From Desulfovibrionaceae bacterium (GTDB lineage Bacteria > Desulfobacterota > Desulfovibrionia > Desulfovibrionales > Desulfovibrionaceae), in contig JAQVCS010000015.1 in the NCBI GenBank assembly GCA_028689675.1, positions 1 to 64,000 on the forward strand: a stretch of DNA of 64,000 nucleotides, in the 5' to 3' direction. The first letter of the stretch is position 1. Each line of letters begins with the position of its first letter. A model generated the notes under the pieces. That model ran no database searches, had not been told where the DNA came from, and worked only from the letters and a program-made list of their open reading frames with translations. This document shows, one piece after another, positions 35,527 to 45,263 of this stretch. The translations under genes and the position numbers were made by a program.

Positions 35527-36417
35527 TTATGCAGCACGGGTGACCACATAGCGCGCCAGCGCACGCAAAAAATCGGCTTCCTGCCCCTGCATACCCGCAA
35601 GGGCTTGCTCTGCGGCATCGGCATGGGCACAGGCCAGCTCGCGGCTGCGCTCTAGCCCTACCAGTGAGGGATAGGTTGTTTTGCCCTGTTCCACATCACT
35701 GCCCGCTGGCTTGCCCAAGGTGGCGGTGTCTGCGGTAATGTCCAAAATATCATCGGCTATCTGAAAAGCCACGCCCAGTGCCGCGCCATAGGCTTCAATA
35801 GCGGCAATGCGCTCGGCGGGGGCAGAGGCCAGCCTTGCCCCGCTTACACAAGCAGCCCGCAGCAAAGCCCCTGTTTTCAGGCTGTGCATGGTGCGTAAAG
35901 CCTCAAGGTCAACATCACTGCGGCCTTCATAGCTCATATCCAGCACCTGCCCACCCACCATGCCGCCCGAGCCTGCCGCTTGTGCCACTGTGGCCACAGC
36001 GCACAACAGCGCTTCGGCTGGCAGGGGCAGGCTTGTCATAAAGGCAAAGGCATCGGTCAGCAGGGCATCGCCTGCCAAAATGGCTGTGGCTTCGTCAAAA
36101 GCCTTGTGGCATGAAGGCTTGCCGCGCCGCAAATCATCATTATCCATGGCGGGCAAATCATCATGAATCAAGGAATAGGTATGAATCATTTCCAGCGCTG
36201 CGGCAAAAGGTATAACCCGTGCCATATCCAGACCGCACAAAGAGGCGCAGGTCAGGCACAGCACAGGCCGCAGCCTTTTGCCCCCTGCCATCAGGCTGTA
36301 GTTCATAGCCGCCTTCAGCCTTTCGGGCACAGCGGGGTTGGTAATGCAGTGAGAAAGAAAAGCAGTAATATGCACCCCGCGTTCTTGCAACAGGGCTTTC
36401 ATGGCTTGCGGTGTCAT
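35527..36417 (-). CDS. ispA: Polyprenyl (farnesyl) diphosphate synthase
   Basis: 296 residues with both Asp-rich motifs: first in IHDDLPAMDNDDLRRG, second in FQIADDILD. It condenses dimethylallyl and isopentenyl diphosphate to geranyl/farnesyl diphosphate. Start overlaps the xseB stop (TAATG). The xseB-ispA-dxs order is widely conserved. Confidence 0.94.
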   Translation of the reverse strand: MTPQAMKALLQERGVHITAFLSHCITNPAVPERLKAAMNYSLMAGGKRLRPVLCLTCASLCGLDMARVIPFAAALEMIHTYSLIHDDLPAMDNDDLRRGKPSCHKAFDEATAILAGDALLTDAFAFMTSLPLPAEALLCAVATVAQAAGSGGMVGGQVLDMSYEGRSDVDLEALRTMHSLKTGALLRAACVSGARLASAPAERIAAIEAYGAALGVAFQIADDILDITADTATLGKPAGSDVEQGKTTYPSLVGLERSRELACAHADAAEQALAGMQGQEADFLRALARYVVTRAA

Positions 36418-36677
36418 TATGCTTGCTCCTGCGGGTCTGCCCCGCTTTCTTTCCCCCCCGCGCTTTCGTCAAAGGGGACAATGCTTTCATCCTGAAATAA
36501 TTGTAATTCGTGCTGTGCTTCCGCCAGCTTGGCGCGGCAGGCACGGGAACATTCCATGCCCTCTTTATACAGGGCAATGCTTTCTTCTAGGGGCACATTG
36601 CCCGCTTCAAGCAAAGCCACAATTTCTTGCAGGCGCTGCATACGGCTTTCAAAATTATTTGTCTTTGCCCTTGCCAT
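36417..36677 (-). CDS. xseB: Exodeoxyribonuclease VII small subunit
   Basis: 86 residues, family length about 60-80, with the typical helical pair (MQRLQEIVALLEAGNVPLEE then SIALYKEGMECSRAC). A Gly/Asp/Glu-rich tail is added. It forms exonuclease VII with XseA. Its start lies 23 bp inside the end of xseA, so the subunits are translationally coupled. Confidence 0.93.
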   Translation of the reverse strand: MARAKTNNFESRMQRLQEIVALLEAGNVPLEESIALYKEGMECSRACRAKLAEAQHELQLFQDESIVPFDESAGGKESGADPQEQA

Positions 36678-38148
36678 AGTTCCCCTCCGCCGTCTTATTC
36701 AGGCTTGTATGCACGACAACATCCACACTGCCATCATGCAGCAGCACATGCAGGGCATCCCCCACGCGCAAAGCAGCCGCAGAAGATACCATGCCCCCTT
36801 GAGGGCGTGAAAGCAAGGCATAGCCACGCGCCAAGGGGGATAATGGGTCGCATTTTTCCAAGCGCAAAGTGAGCGCTTCGCACAAGCCTGCCGCCTGCTG
36901 TACTGCCCTGCCAAGGGCGCGATGCAGCCTGTGTTCCTGCTGCTGTATGCTCTGCCCGCCAGCAAGGCAGCGCGCGCCCAAGCCTGCCTGCGCCTTAAAT
37001 TCCAAAGCCGCCAAGCGCTCGGCAAGGCGCAAACAGCGCTGTGCGGGCTGCTGCGCTGCCAAAGCGCCAGACCAGCGCGTCAGCAACAGTTGCCTTGTGT
37101 GCACAGCCCCCTGCCCCAGCCTGTGCAGCTGCACTGCCGCTCTTTGGCAGCGTTCAGCCTTGCGTACTAGAGCATGCTGCGGGGAACACCATGCCAGCAA
37201 ATGCGCGGCATGGTCAAGCCGAGCCGCATAGTGCTGCACACGGCTGCCCATGCTGCGGGCAAGGCGGGCTTCCCACTCATCCACACGCTGCACATATTCC
37301 TGCCTAGCCTGCCACAAAAGCTGCGCCGCATGCGAGGGCGTTGCTGCGCGCACATCGGCTGTCATATCGGCTAGGCTTACGTCCACCTCGTGCCCTATGC
37401 CTGCCACAACAGGCAAGGCAGAGTGGAACACGGCCTCGGCCACCACCAGTTCATTAAAAGCCCACAAATCTTCCAGCGAGCCGCCGCCGCGCACCAGCAC
37501 AATGACCTCTGCCCAGCCTTCGGCATTGATGCGCTGTATAGCCGCGGCAATTTCCTGCGCCGCCTTTGCCCCTTGCATGAGGGCTGGATAAATACGCACC
37601 GTGCTGCCCGTGCCGCGCTGGCTGCCCACACGAATAAAGTCGTGAATGGCTGCCCCTGTAGGGGCTGTTACCACAGCCACGCGCTGGGGGTTTGGCGGCA
37701 GGGGGCGCTTGCGTTCCACAGCAAAAAAGCCCCTTGCCTGCAATGCACGCTTGGCGGCTTCAAAGGCGGCGGCAAGCGCACCATGCCCCAGTTCTTGGGC
37801 ATATTCCACCACAAGCTGATACGCCCCGCGCGGCGCATACACAGAAAGCCTACCAGCACAGCACCATTGCCGCCCATTGCACAAGGCTGCGGCGGCTGTG
37901 GGGCGTGCGCCTTCTTCAAACACTTCCCCTGTCAGGGGGTCAAAGGCCTGCTTTTGCTCGTGCTGCTTTTTAAACCACACGCATTGCAGCTGAGCATCGG
38001 CATCTTTCAGCGAAAAATAAATATGCCCCGATGCGGGGCGGGAAAGGTTGCTGACCTCTCCCCGCACCCACACAAAGGCAAAGCGCCCTTCTACCACAGC
38101 CCGCAGTTTTTCTGTGAGCTGGCGTACTGTCAGGACGCTTTCAAGCAT
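36655..38148 (-). CDS. xseA: Exodeoxyribonuclease VII large subunit
   Basis: 497 residues. N-terminal OB-fold (VRGEVSNLSRPASGHIYFSL), central catalytic domain with VVTAPTGAAIHDF and VIVLVRGGGSLEDLWAFN, then a helical coiled-coil and C-terminal segment LARGYALLSR. It digests single-stranded DNA from both ends. The coiled-coil part is unusually rich in Gln, Ala and Cys. Start overlaps the proS stop by one base. Confidence 0.94.
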   Translation of the reverse strand: MLESVLTVRQLTEKLRAVVEGRFAFVWVRGEVSNLSRPASGHIYFSLKDADAQLQCVWFKKQHEQKQAFDPLTGEVFEEGARPTAAAALCNGRQWCCAGRLSVYAPRGAYQLVVEYAQELGHGALAAAFEAAKRALQARGFFAVERKRPLPPNPQRVAVVTAPTGAAIHDFIRVGSQRGTGSTVRIYPALMQGAKAAQEIAAAIQRINAEGWAEVIVLVRGGGSLEDLWAFNELVVAEAVFHSALPVVAGIGHEVDVSLADMTADVRAATPSHAAQLLWQARQEYVQRVDEWEARLARSMGSRVQHYAARLDHAAHLLAWCSPQHALVRKAERCQRAAVQLHRLGQGAVHTRQLLLTRWSGALAAQQPAQRCLRLAERLAALEFKAQAGLGARCLAGGQSIQQQEHRLHRALGRAVQQAAGLCEALTLRLEKCDPLSPLARGYALLSRPQGGMVSSAAALRVGDALHVLLHDGSVDVVVHTSLNKTAEGNYGKGKDK

Positions 38149-39875
38149 TATTCCACAACCCAGTCAGCAAGCACCTGCTGCTGCCATGCCGCAAAAGCTG
38201 AAGCAAAGTCGGCCAAGGGCAATTCGCCCTTTTCACCCGTTTTGCGGTTTTTACATTCCACAATGCCGCGTGCCAGCCCCTTGCCGCCCAGCACCAATTG
38301 CATGGGGCAGCCAATAAGGTCGGCATCTTTGAATTTCACGCCGGGGCGCTCGTCGCGGTCATCCAGCAGCACGCTGAGGCCAGTATCTTGCAGGGCTGCA
38401 TACAAAGCATCGGCCTGCGCGCTGACCTCTTCTTTTTTGGGGTCAAGGTTGAGCAGCACCACGCTAAAAGGCGCAATGCTTGGCGGAAAGATAATGCCGC
38501 CTGCATCATTGTTCTGCTCTATGGCCGAGGCCACCACGCGCGAAACCCCAATGCCATAGCAGCCCATTATCATGGTTTGTTCCTTGCCATTCACATCAAG
38601 ATAGGTGGCTTTCATGGCTTCGCTGTACTTGGTGCCCAGCTTGAAAATATGCCCCACTTCAATGCCCTTGGGCGTTTCAATGCGCCCGCCGCAGCGTGGG
38701 CAGGGGTCTGCTAAGGTAATGGTGCGGAAATCGCCATAGGCGCTTACCTGCACATCGCGCGGCAAAGAAACATGCAGCAAATGCGTGTCGCCCTTGTTCG
38801 CGCCAGTAACGTAATCTGTCGCCCCCTGCAATTCATTATCGGCAAAAATATACTTGACGGCCAAGCCCACAGGCCCAGCAAAGCCCACAGGGGCTTGTGT
38901 CCACGCCTTTACCTGCTCTGGGCTGGCAAGGTTGATCTGCGTGGCGTGCATGTGATTTTTCAGCTTCACATCATTCACTTCACGGTCGCCGCGCACCAAC
39001 ACGGCCACAGCTTCCCCATCCACATCAAAGAGCATGGTTTTAATGAGGCTAGTGGCGGGGACGCCCAATTGCGCGCACACTTCTTCCACCGTATGCGCCG
39101 AAGGGGTGTCTATGGCTTGCCAAGGCGGGCAGGAAGCTGTGCACACTGTGCCCTGCCATGTTACGGCAGCGCGCTCCACATTGGCAGCATACTGGCAGGC
39201 TGTACACGCGGCTATGGTATCTTCACCCGTGTCGGCAAGCACCATAAATTCATGCGAAAAATTGCCGCCAATCGAACCAGAATCAGCTTCAACAGGGCGA
39301 AATTTCAGCCCAAGGCGCGTAAAAATGCGCACATAGGCATCACGCATGGCCTGATAGCTGCTGTCTGCACCCTTGTCATCGGCATCAAAGGAATAGGCAT
39401 CCTTCATAACAAATTCACGCCCGCGCATCAGCCCAAAGCGGGGGCGGCGCTCGTCGCGAAATTTGGATTGCACTTGGTACAGGCGCACGGGCAATTGGCG
39501 GTACGATTTCACCTCACCGCGCACCAAATCGGTAATCACTTCCTCGTGGGTAGGGCCAAGGCAATAGTCGCGCTCGTTGCGGTCTTTAAAGCGCAGCAAT
39601 TCTTTGCCATAAAATTCCCAGCGGCCTGTTTCTTTCCACAAATCGGCAGGCTGCACCATGGGCATGAGCAATTCCTGAAAACCAGCGCGATCCATTTCTT
39701 CGCGCACTACTTTGGCAACATTATTAATAGCCTTCACGCCCAAGGGCAAATAGGTGTACAGGCCGCTGGTCAGCTTGCGCACCATACCAGCACGCACCAG
39801 CAATTTGTGGCTTATCACTTCCGCATCTGCGGGGGATTCTTTCAAAGTGGGGATGTAGGCAGTGCTCCAGCGCAT
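38148..39875 (-). CDS. proS: Prolyl-tRNA synthetase, bacterial type with editing domain
   Basis: 575 residues, class II synthetase. Motif 2 region ([17 protein letters not shown]) and motif 3 (GIGVSRVVA) are present. The YbaK/INS editing domain, which removes Ala from tRNA-Pro, is inserted at about 225-390. The anticodon-binding domain is at the C-terminus. It overlaps ispG and xseA by one base each, so it is embedded in the operon. Confidence 0.96.
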   Translation of the reverse strand: MRWSTAYIPTLKESPADAEVISHKLLVRAGMVRKLTSGLYTYLPLGVKAINNVAKVVREEMDRAGFQELLMPMVQPADLWKETGRWEFYGKELLRFKDRNERDYCLGPTHEEVITDLVRGEVKSYRQLPVRLYQVQSKFRDERRPRFGLMRGREFVMKDAYSFDADDKGADSSYQAMRDAYVRIFTRLGLKFRPVEADSGSIGGNFSHEFMVLADTGEDTIAACTACQYAANVERAAVTWQGTVCTASCPPWQAIDTPSAHTVEEVCAQLGVPATSLIKTMLFDVDGEAVAVLVRGDREVNDVKLKNHMHATQINLASPEQVKAWTQAPVGFAGPVGLAVKYIFADNELQGATDYVTGANKGDTHLLHVSLPRDVQVSAYGDFRTITLADPCPRCGGRIETPKGIEVGHIFKLGTKYSEAMKATYLDVNGKEQTMIMGCYGIGVSRVVASAIEQNNDAGGIIFPPSIAPFSVVLLNLDPKKEEVSAQADALYAALQDTGLSVLLDDRDERPGVKFKDADLIGCPMQLVLGGKGLARGIVECKNRKTGEKGELPLADFASAFAAWQQQVLADWVVE

Positions 39876-40951
39876 CAGTTCTTTCCTTTTTCCTGTAATA
39901 AATGGTTCAATTCTTCCATAAAAGCCGCAAGCAAAGCCTCTTGCCCCTTCACAGAGCGTATGACTTCACCCTTTTTAAAAATAATACCCTTATCGCGCCC
40001 GCCCGCAAGGCCAATATCGGCCTCGCGCGCTTCGCCCGGGCCATTAACCACACAGCCCATAACGGCAACCTTGATGTCGGCCTGCTCATATTTCAGGCTT
40101 TCTTCCACCTGTTTTGCCATGCCAATCAGGTCAATTTCGGTGCGGCCGCAGGTGGGGCAGGAAATAATTTCTGGCCCACGCCGCCGCAAGCCCAGCGCGC
40201 GCAGCAATTCCCACGCTACGGTCAGCTCTTCTTCGGGCGGCTCGGTCAGCGAAACGCGCAGGGTATCGCCAATGCCTTCCCATAAAAGCACCCCCAGCCC
40301 CACAGCCGACTTTACCGCACCGCGCACGCCGCCGCCAGCCTCGGTTATGCCAATGTGCAGGGGGTAATCACACTGGCTGGCAAGCAGGCGGTAGGCGGCT
40401 ATGCATTCCAGCACGGTGGACGACTTGAGGGAAATTTTTGTTTCGTAAAAATCGCGCTTTTCCAGCATGTGCACATGGGCAAGGGCACTTTCCACCATGG
40501 CTTGTGGCGTAGCACCACCATATTTTTTCAGCAAATTTTTTTCAAGCGAACCGCCGTTCACGCCAATGCGTATGGCGGCATGGTGCATTTTTGCGGCGTC
40601 CACTACAGCGTCCACCTGCTTTTCCCCGCCAATATTGCCGGGATTGATGCGCAAGCCCTCAAAGCCACTTTCCACAGCCTTGATTGCCAAGCGGTAATCA
40701 AAATGAATGTCGGCAATCAGCGGCACAGCCACCTGTGCGCGAATAGCTGGCAGGGCGGCTGCGGCCTTGTCGTCGGGCACCGCTATGCGCACAGCTTCAC
40801 AGCCGCGGGCAACCAAACTTTCTATTTGCCCCACTGTGGCCTGCACATCGCGGGTGTCGGTATTGGTCATGCTTTGCACAAGCACGGGGGCATCCCCACC
40901 AATGGGCACAGAGCCAAGGTGAATTTGGCGGCTTTTTCTGCGAATAATCAT
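39875..40951 (-). CDS. ispG: 4-hydroxy-3-methylbut-2-enyl-diphosphate synthase
   Basis: 358 residues, the short two-domain bacterial form. TIM-barrel N-terminus ([18 protein letters not shown]), C-terminal [4Fe-4S] ligands in [12 protein letters not shown] and [11 protein letters not shown]. It reduces MEcPP to HMBPP in the MEP pathway, using ferredoxin or flavodoxin electrons. First gene of the isoprenoid/ProRS operon. Confidence 0.96.
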   Translation of the reverse strand: MIIRRKSRQIHLGSVPIGGDAPVLVQSMTNTDTRDVQATVGQIESLVARGCEAVRIAVPDDKAAAALPAIRAQVAVPLIADIHFDYRLAIKAVESGFEGLRINPGNIGGEKQVDAVVDAAKMHHAAIRIGVNGGSLEKNLLKKYGGATPQAMVESALAHVHMLEKRDFYETKISLKSSTVLECIAAYRLLASQCDYPLHIGITEAGGGVRGAVKSAVGLGVLLWEGIGDTLRVSLTEPPEEELTVAWELLRALGLRRRGPEIISCPTCGRTEIDLIGMAKQVEESLKYEQADIKVAVMGCVVNGPGEAREADIGLAGGRDKGIIFKKGEVIRSVKGQEALLAAFMEELNHLLQEKGKN

Positions 40952-41178
40952 GCTTTTACTTCCTCATGTAAGGACGGCACAAGAGCGCAAGCAGCGCAAG
41001 CCTGCGCTATAACCAATACTGTTTACGCTATTTTATTCGGCAAGCCAAGCCTGCATTCAGGCGTAAAATGCAACAGACAGGCGCTTGCAATGCACAGCGT
41101 TTACGAATACAAGAAGACCTGTCATTATATCATTGTCGTGCGGGAATGGTTGCCCGCACTTTTTTTCAGGAGTTTTCT
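40952..41178 (+). promoter_or_regulatory. Divergent ispG-ychF region and ychF leader
   Basis: 227 bp between divergent genes. Copies of TTTACG/CGTAAA can pair in alternative ways: 41022-41028, 41061-41067 (reverse complement) and 41100-41105. A possible promoter is TTTACG (41100-41105) with CATTAT (41123-41128), spacer 17. A terminator hairpin follows, before the ychF start codon. Confidence 0.45.
41138..41166 (+). terminator. Leader terminator upstream of ychF
   Basis: GTGCGGG (41138-41144) and CCCGCAC (41153-41159) form a perfect stem followed by seven T, ending 12 bp before the ychF ATG and just before its AGGAG. No plus-strand gene lies upstream, so this terminator can only act on the ychF leader itself. 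Confidence 0.7.
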
Positions 41179-42279
41179 ATGGCACTCAGCATCGGCATTG
41201 TCGGGCTGCCCAATGTGGGCAAGTCCACCCTTTTCAACGCCTTAACCAAGGCGCAAAATGCACAAGCCGCCAATTACCCTTTTTGCACTATTGAGCCCAA
41301 CAAGGCCACTGTTGCCGTGCCCGATGAGCGCGTTGACCAGCTTACCGCCAAAGCACAGCCCAAAAAGACCATTTATGCCAGTGTCGATTTTATTGACATT
41401 GCTGGCCTTGTGCGTGGTGCAAGCAAGGGTGAAGGGCTGGGCAATCAATTTCTAGCTAATATTCGCGAATGTGCCGCCATTTTGCACGTTGTACGCTGCT
41501 TTGAAGATGAAAATATCACCCATGTGGATGGCTCGGTTGACCCCTTGCGCGATATTGACACCATTGAAACAGAATTGCTACTGGCCGATATTCAAAGCAC
41601 AGAAAAGCGCGTGGAAAGGCTGCAAAAAATGGCCAAGGGCAGCAAAGATTACAAGGCTGCGGCCGAAAGCATGGCCAGCCTGCTGGCACACCTGAATGAA
41701 GGCAATGCCGCCGCCACTTTTGAGCTGCCCGACAATGAGCTTTTTCTCACCTCATGGCGCGAGCTGGGGCTCATTACTGCCAAGCCCGTTATTTATTGTG
41801 CCAATGTGGATGAAAATGACGTGGCAGAAGGCAATGCTTTTGTCAGGCTGGTGCAGAACCTTGCCACAGAGCGCGGGGCAGGCTTTGCCCTTATTTGCGC
41901 CAAGCTGGAAGAAGAGCTGCAAGGCCTTGGTGATGAAGAACAGAAGGAAATGCTTGCTTCCTACGGCATAACAGAAAGCGGGCTGGTGCGTATTATCCAC
42001 ACAGGCTACGACACCTTGGGGCTGCACAGCTATTTCACCGCTGGCCCCGATGAAGTGCGCGCATGGACAATTCATAAGGGCTGGAAAGCCCCCAAGGCCG
42101 CCAGTGTTATTCACACCGATTTTGAGCGCGGCTTTATTCGTGCCGAAGTGATTTCTTTTGACGACTATATGCGCCACGAAAGCGAGGCCGCTTGCCGCAG
42201 TGCTGGCGTGCTGCGCGTGGAAGGCAAAGAATATGTAGTGCATGATGGCGATGTTATGCACTTTTTATTCAACGTCTAG
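41179..42279 (+). CDS. ychF: Redox-regulated ATPase/GTPase YchF
   Basis: 366 residues from ATG at 41179 (AGGAG upstream). OBG-family G1 motif [12 protein letters not shown] at the N-terminus, [19 protein letters not shown] (G3), coiled-coil insert around 130-200, and C-terminal TGS domain ending [13 protein letters not shown]. YchF/OLA1 binds ATP rather than GTP, associates with ribosomes and responds to oxidative stress. Monocistronic. Confidence 0.95.
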   Translation: MALSIGIVGLPNVGKSTLFNALTKAQNAQAANYPFCTIEPNKATVAVPDERVDQLTAKAQPKKTIYASVDFIDIAGLVRGASKGEGLGNQFLANIRECAAILHVVRCFEDENITHVDGSVDPLRDIDTIETELLLADIQSTEKRVERLQKMAKGSKDYKAAAESMASLLAHLNEGNAAATFELPDNELFLTSWRELGLITAKPVIYCANVDENDVAEGNAFVRLVQNLATERGAGFALICAKLEEELQGLGDEEQKEMLASYGITESGLVRIIHTGYDTLGLHSYFTAGPDEVRAWTIHKGWKAPKAASVIHTDFERGFIRAEVISFDDYMRHESEAACRSAGVLRVEGKEYVVHDGDVMHFLFNV

Positions 42280-42286
42280 GCTGTAC

Positions 42287-42338
42287 AGGCGGCAGAGCTG
42301 TGCCAAAGCTTTTGACATTGACCTGCCGCCTACTTTTG
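42287..42338 (+). terminator. Probable ychF terminator
   Basis: AGGCGGCAG (42287-42295) and CTGCCGCCT (42323-42331) form a perfect 9-bp stem with a long loop, followed by ACTTTTG. Confidence 0.55.
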
Positions 42339-42478
42339 CTGTATTTTGCAGAAGGTGACCTTTGTTTTGCTGTGCTGCATGCGCGGCAAACAACCTTTAT
42401 GCCCAAAGAGTGTAAGGACGCCCCTGAAAGATAATAAGTGACATCTCACTTGATAAAATCGCTGGAAGGAGTTAGCGT

Positions 42479-43105
42479 ATGCGTACTATTGTTTGTTTTA
42501 GTTTGGTCTGCCTCAGCCTGCTGTGCTTGTGCGCGGCACGCCCTGCCCATGCGGCCAACCCAAGCCAAGCTATGGTTACTTTAGAAACCTCAGTAAACCG
42601 CATTTTGGGCGCTATTAAAAACCCCAATTATATCAACCCAGCTACCCGCGCGCCTCTGCGCCAGCAAATTGAAGACGAAGTTTTACATATTTTTGATTTT
42701 TCTGAATTTTCTGCCCGCACTGTGGGCGCTCCGTGGCGCGGCTTTAGCGATAATGAAAAAAAACGCTTCAGCGATGCCTTTGCCAATTTGCTGCTTATTA
42801 CCTATTTAAACAAAATTGATGGCTACAATGGCGAGCAGGTAATCTTTACTGGGGAAAAGGCCTCGTCCGCAGGGGACAGGGTGGAAATTTCTTCCAGTGT
42901 TACCATGAAAGATGGCAAAAAAGTGCCCGTTGCCTATCGCATGATGAAAAAAGACAGCGCATGGCGCGTGTATGACGTGATTATTGAAGGCGTGAGCCTT
43001 GTCAAAACCTACCGCACACAATTTCAAGATATTTTGCACAATGGCAATGCCGATGCGCTTATCCAACGTGTGAATCAAAAAGTAAAGGAATTGCAGGGCG
43101 CATAG
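42479..43105 (+). CDS. mlaC: Periplasmic phospholipid-binding protein MlaC
   Basis: 208 residues with signal peptide (about 1-25, cleaved near AHA). MlaC/Ttg2D family motifs: FDFSEFSARTVGAPWRGFS, FANLLLITYLNKIDGYNG and WRVYDVIIEGVSLVKTYR. It shuttles lipid between MlaA at the outer membrane and MlaFED at the inner membrane. GGAAGGAG precedes the start. It pairs with mlaA downstream and is about 14 kb from mlaEFD. Confidence 0.93.
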   Translation: MRTIVCFSLVCLSLLCLCAARPAHAANPSQAMVTLETSVNRILGAIKNPNYINPATRAPLRQQIEDEVLHIFDFSEFSARTVGAPWRGFSDNEKKRFSDAFANLLLITYLNKIDGYNGEQVIFTGEKASSAGDRVEISSSVTMKDGKKVPVAYRMMKKDSAWRVYDVIIEGVSLVKTYRTQFQDILHNGNADALIQRVNQKVKELQGA

Positions 43106-43163
43106 CCTTGTGGAAAGGGCGCAGCCAAGCCTGCGCCCACGACCTTTAACCCCTTGGAACAGC

Positions 43164-43976
43164 ATGCGCGTTTTTCTTCCCCTCCTTCTTTTGCTGTGCT
43201 GCTTACTGGCTACTGGCTGTAGCACAAATAAACAGCCTAGCCCACAAGAGCAGACGCAGCTTTCTTCCCCCTTGCCCCCCACACCGCCTGTACAAGGGGC
43301 AAATGCAGGGGACAGCGTTATAGACAACAGCCTTGATGACTATGACGAAATGCCCCGCACCGTTATTAGCGACCCGCTTGAGCCATGGAACCGCTTTTGG
43401 TTTGGCTTTAACGACGGCTTTTACACCTATGTTGCAGACCCCATGTACCGTGGCTATGCCTTTATTATGCCGCAGGAATTTCGCAATGGCCTGCACAATT
43501 TCTTTTATAACCTGCTCTTTCCCCTACGCTTTGTAAATAATTTGCTGCAAGGCAGGCCTTTGGAAGCGGGGGTGGAATTTGGGCGCTTTATTGTGAACAC
43601 TACCGTGGGCATAGGCGGCCTTTTTGATGTTACCAAAGACCGCAAAACCATTGTGCCTGTTGACCCTGATGGCGAAGACCTTGGGCAAACGCTGGGGCGC
43701 TGGGGCATAGGGCACGGCATTTATATTGTCTGGCCTTTTCTGGGGCCAAGCTCGGTGAGGGAAACGGTTGGCCTAGTGGGTGATGCCTTTACTGACCCCC
43801 TTGGCTATTACTACAACCCCATCTGGCTGCAACTGGGCATGAGCACAGCCCGCAATTTTAATAATTTAGACAGCGTGCTTGATACCTATAACAGCATGAA
43901 AGAAGCCTCGTTAGACCCTTATGTGGCCGCGCGTGAAGCCTATATAGCGTATCGTAACCGCAGGGTTGAAAAATAA
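43164..43976 (+). CDS. mlaA: Outer-membrane lipoprotein MlaA (VacJ)
   Basis: 270 residues from ATG at 43164. Lipoprotein signal peptide with lipobox LATGC (Cys21). MlaA family motifs DPLEPWNRFWFGFNDGFYTY, GRFIVNTTVGIGGLFDV and LGRWGIGHGIYIVWPFLGPS. It extracts mislocalised phospholipid from the outer leaflet and hands it to MlaC. A Pro/Gln/Thr-rich linker after the lipid anchor is longer than in E. coli. Confidence 0.93.
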   Translation: MRVFLPLLLLLCCLLATGCSTNKQPSPQEQTQLSSPLPPTPPVQGANAGDSVIDNSLDDYDEMPRTVISDPLEPWNRFWFGFNDGFYTYVADPMYRGYAFIMPQEFRNGLHNFFYNLLFPLRFVNNLLQGRPLEAGVEFGRFIVNTTVGIGGLFDVTKDRKTIVPVDPDGEDLGQTLGRWGIGHGIYIVWPFLGPSSVRETVGLVGDAFTDPLGYYYNPIWLQLGMSTARNFNNLDSVLDTYNSMKEASLDPYVAAREAYIAYRNRRVEK

Positions 43977-44090
43977 TAGAGCAGTAACATATGGCATGGC
44001 ACAAAAGCCTGCCAACCAGCCAGCCTGCACCATGCCTGTTGCCCTAAGGGCGCGGTGTGGCGCAGGCTGTTGCGCAGAAAGGATAAGGCT

Positions 44091-44984
44091 ATGAGTGTAT
44101 ATGCTGTTGAACGTATACGTCAGGTGCTGGATTCTCTGGCAAGTGATGCCGTGAAGCCGCTGATATATGCCAACGAAGAAATACAATCCATTGAAAAGCT
44201 CATGCGCGATGATTACAGCCGTGCAGCCTATCAGCGAGAGCTGGTGTTTATGGCGCTTTATCTTGTGGTGGGGGAAAAGGCGCATCTGTTTGCCGATAAT
44301 TTTACCGAGGCAGAGTGGGAAAAGGCTTTGCAGCAGGTAGAGCAGGCATTGCACAACAACAGCCTGCCCCAGCTTGCTACCTATTTTTCTGCCACAAGCT
44401 GGGAATTGCCCTATTTGTATGCCACTACCTTTATCTTGCAGGCCTTTCAATATGGTTCCATTACCGTACGCCCGGGAGATATAGTCATTGACTGCGGTGC
44501 GCGCTTTGGTGAAGCAGCCATTTGGGCAGTGAAGCAAGGTGCACAGGCTGTGTATGCCTTTGAACCGCACCCCAAGGCCTTTGCCTTTTTACAGCAAAAT
44601 GCCCAAAGGTATGGTCAGGGAAAAATTCACCCTATCAATATGCTGCCTGCAGAGCTGCACACCGAGGTGCTCTTTACTGTTGATGATGCCAGTATTGCTG
44701 TGCCCGTTGTCCCCTTGGATGATTGGTGCAAAAAGCAGGGTGTTGCCCCCAATTATGTGAAACTGTATCAGGATGGCAACCTTGTGCAGGCCATTGAGGG
44801 GGCACAGCACATTGTGCAGCAGTACCGCCCCCGCCTCAGCCTGTGCCTGAGCTTTACCACCACCGATATTTGGCGCGCGCCAGCACTGGTGCACAGCTAT
44901 TGTCCAGAATATAGCTTTGCCTGCCGCAAAAATACCGTTATGGGCGATTTTATGCTGTATGCTTCGGCAGAGCCCTTGGCCTAA
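44091..44984 (+). CDS. FkbM-type SAM-dependent methyltransferase-like protein
   Basis: 297 residues from ATG at 44091 (AAGGAT upstream). The first 110 residues are helical and unlike known domains. The second half is a class I methyltransferase fold with VIDCGARFGEAAIWAVKQGA (degenerate motif I), YAFEPHPKAFAFLQQNA, and an FkbM-like end with VPLDDWC and YVKLYQDGNLVQAIEGA. The usual DxGxxxG is DCGARFG, so SAM binding is possible. FkbM enzymes O-methylate sugars or small molecules. Separated from mlaA by 114 bp and followed by a strong terminator. Confidence 0.78.
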   Translation: MSVYAVERIRQVLDSLASDAVKPLIYANEEIQSIEKLMRDDYSRAAYQRELVFMALYLVVGEKAHLFADNFTEAEWEKALQQVEQALHNNSLPQLATYFSATSWELPYLYATTFILQAFQYGSITVRPGDIVIDCGARFGEAAIWAVKQGAQAVYAFEPHPKAFAFLQQNAQRYGQGKIHPINMLPAELHTEVLFTVDDASIAVPVVPLDDWCKKQGVAPNYVKLYQDGNLVQAIEGAQHIVQQYRPRLSLCLSFTTTDIWRAPALVHSYCPEYSFACRKNTVMGDFMLYASAEPLA

Positions 44985-45019
44985 GCCATAGCCAGCCCCG
45001 CACACATGCAAAACACCAA

Positions 45020-45070
45020 AAAAGTCAAAGCCCATGCCGCCATACAGTGGAGGAATGGGCTTTGACTTTT
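45020..45070. terminator. Bidirectional terminator with a perfect 16-bp stem
   Basis: AAAAGTCAAAGCCCAT (45020-45035) and ATGGGCTTTGACTTTT (45055-45070) with a 19-nt loop. The outer A/T ends give T-tracts on both strands. It separates the FkbM-like gene from the convergent trmJ gene. The 190 bp between it and the trmJ stop shows nothing else. Confidence 0.85.
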
Positions 45071-45263
45071 GCTCACAGGCTGCGGCAAAAAATAGGCGTA
45101 AACGCAAAAGGCTGCGCTGTCTGTATAGAGCAGATTAGCATTAAAATTATATAGTTACCAATGAAAGACAAGTTCACTTCGGATCGTAACACGGCACATA
45201 AATTACGCTTATGCCGCGCATCTGCTTCTACAGATACCAGAGCGCTTTCAAAACAACATTGCT

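Noticed and set aside
38772-40367. 531-codon open frame on the plus strand across proS and ispG
   Set aside because: It lies antisense to two well-conserved genes. The GC-skewed codon use of those genes keeps the opposite frame open, and the predicted protein has no domain-like pattern.
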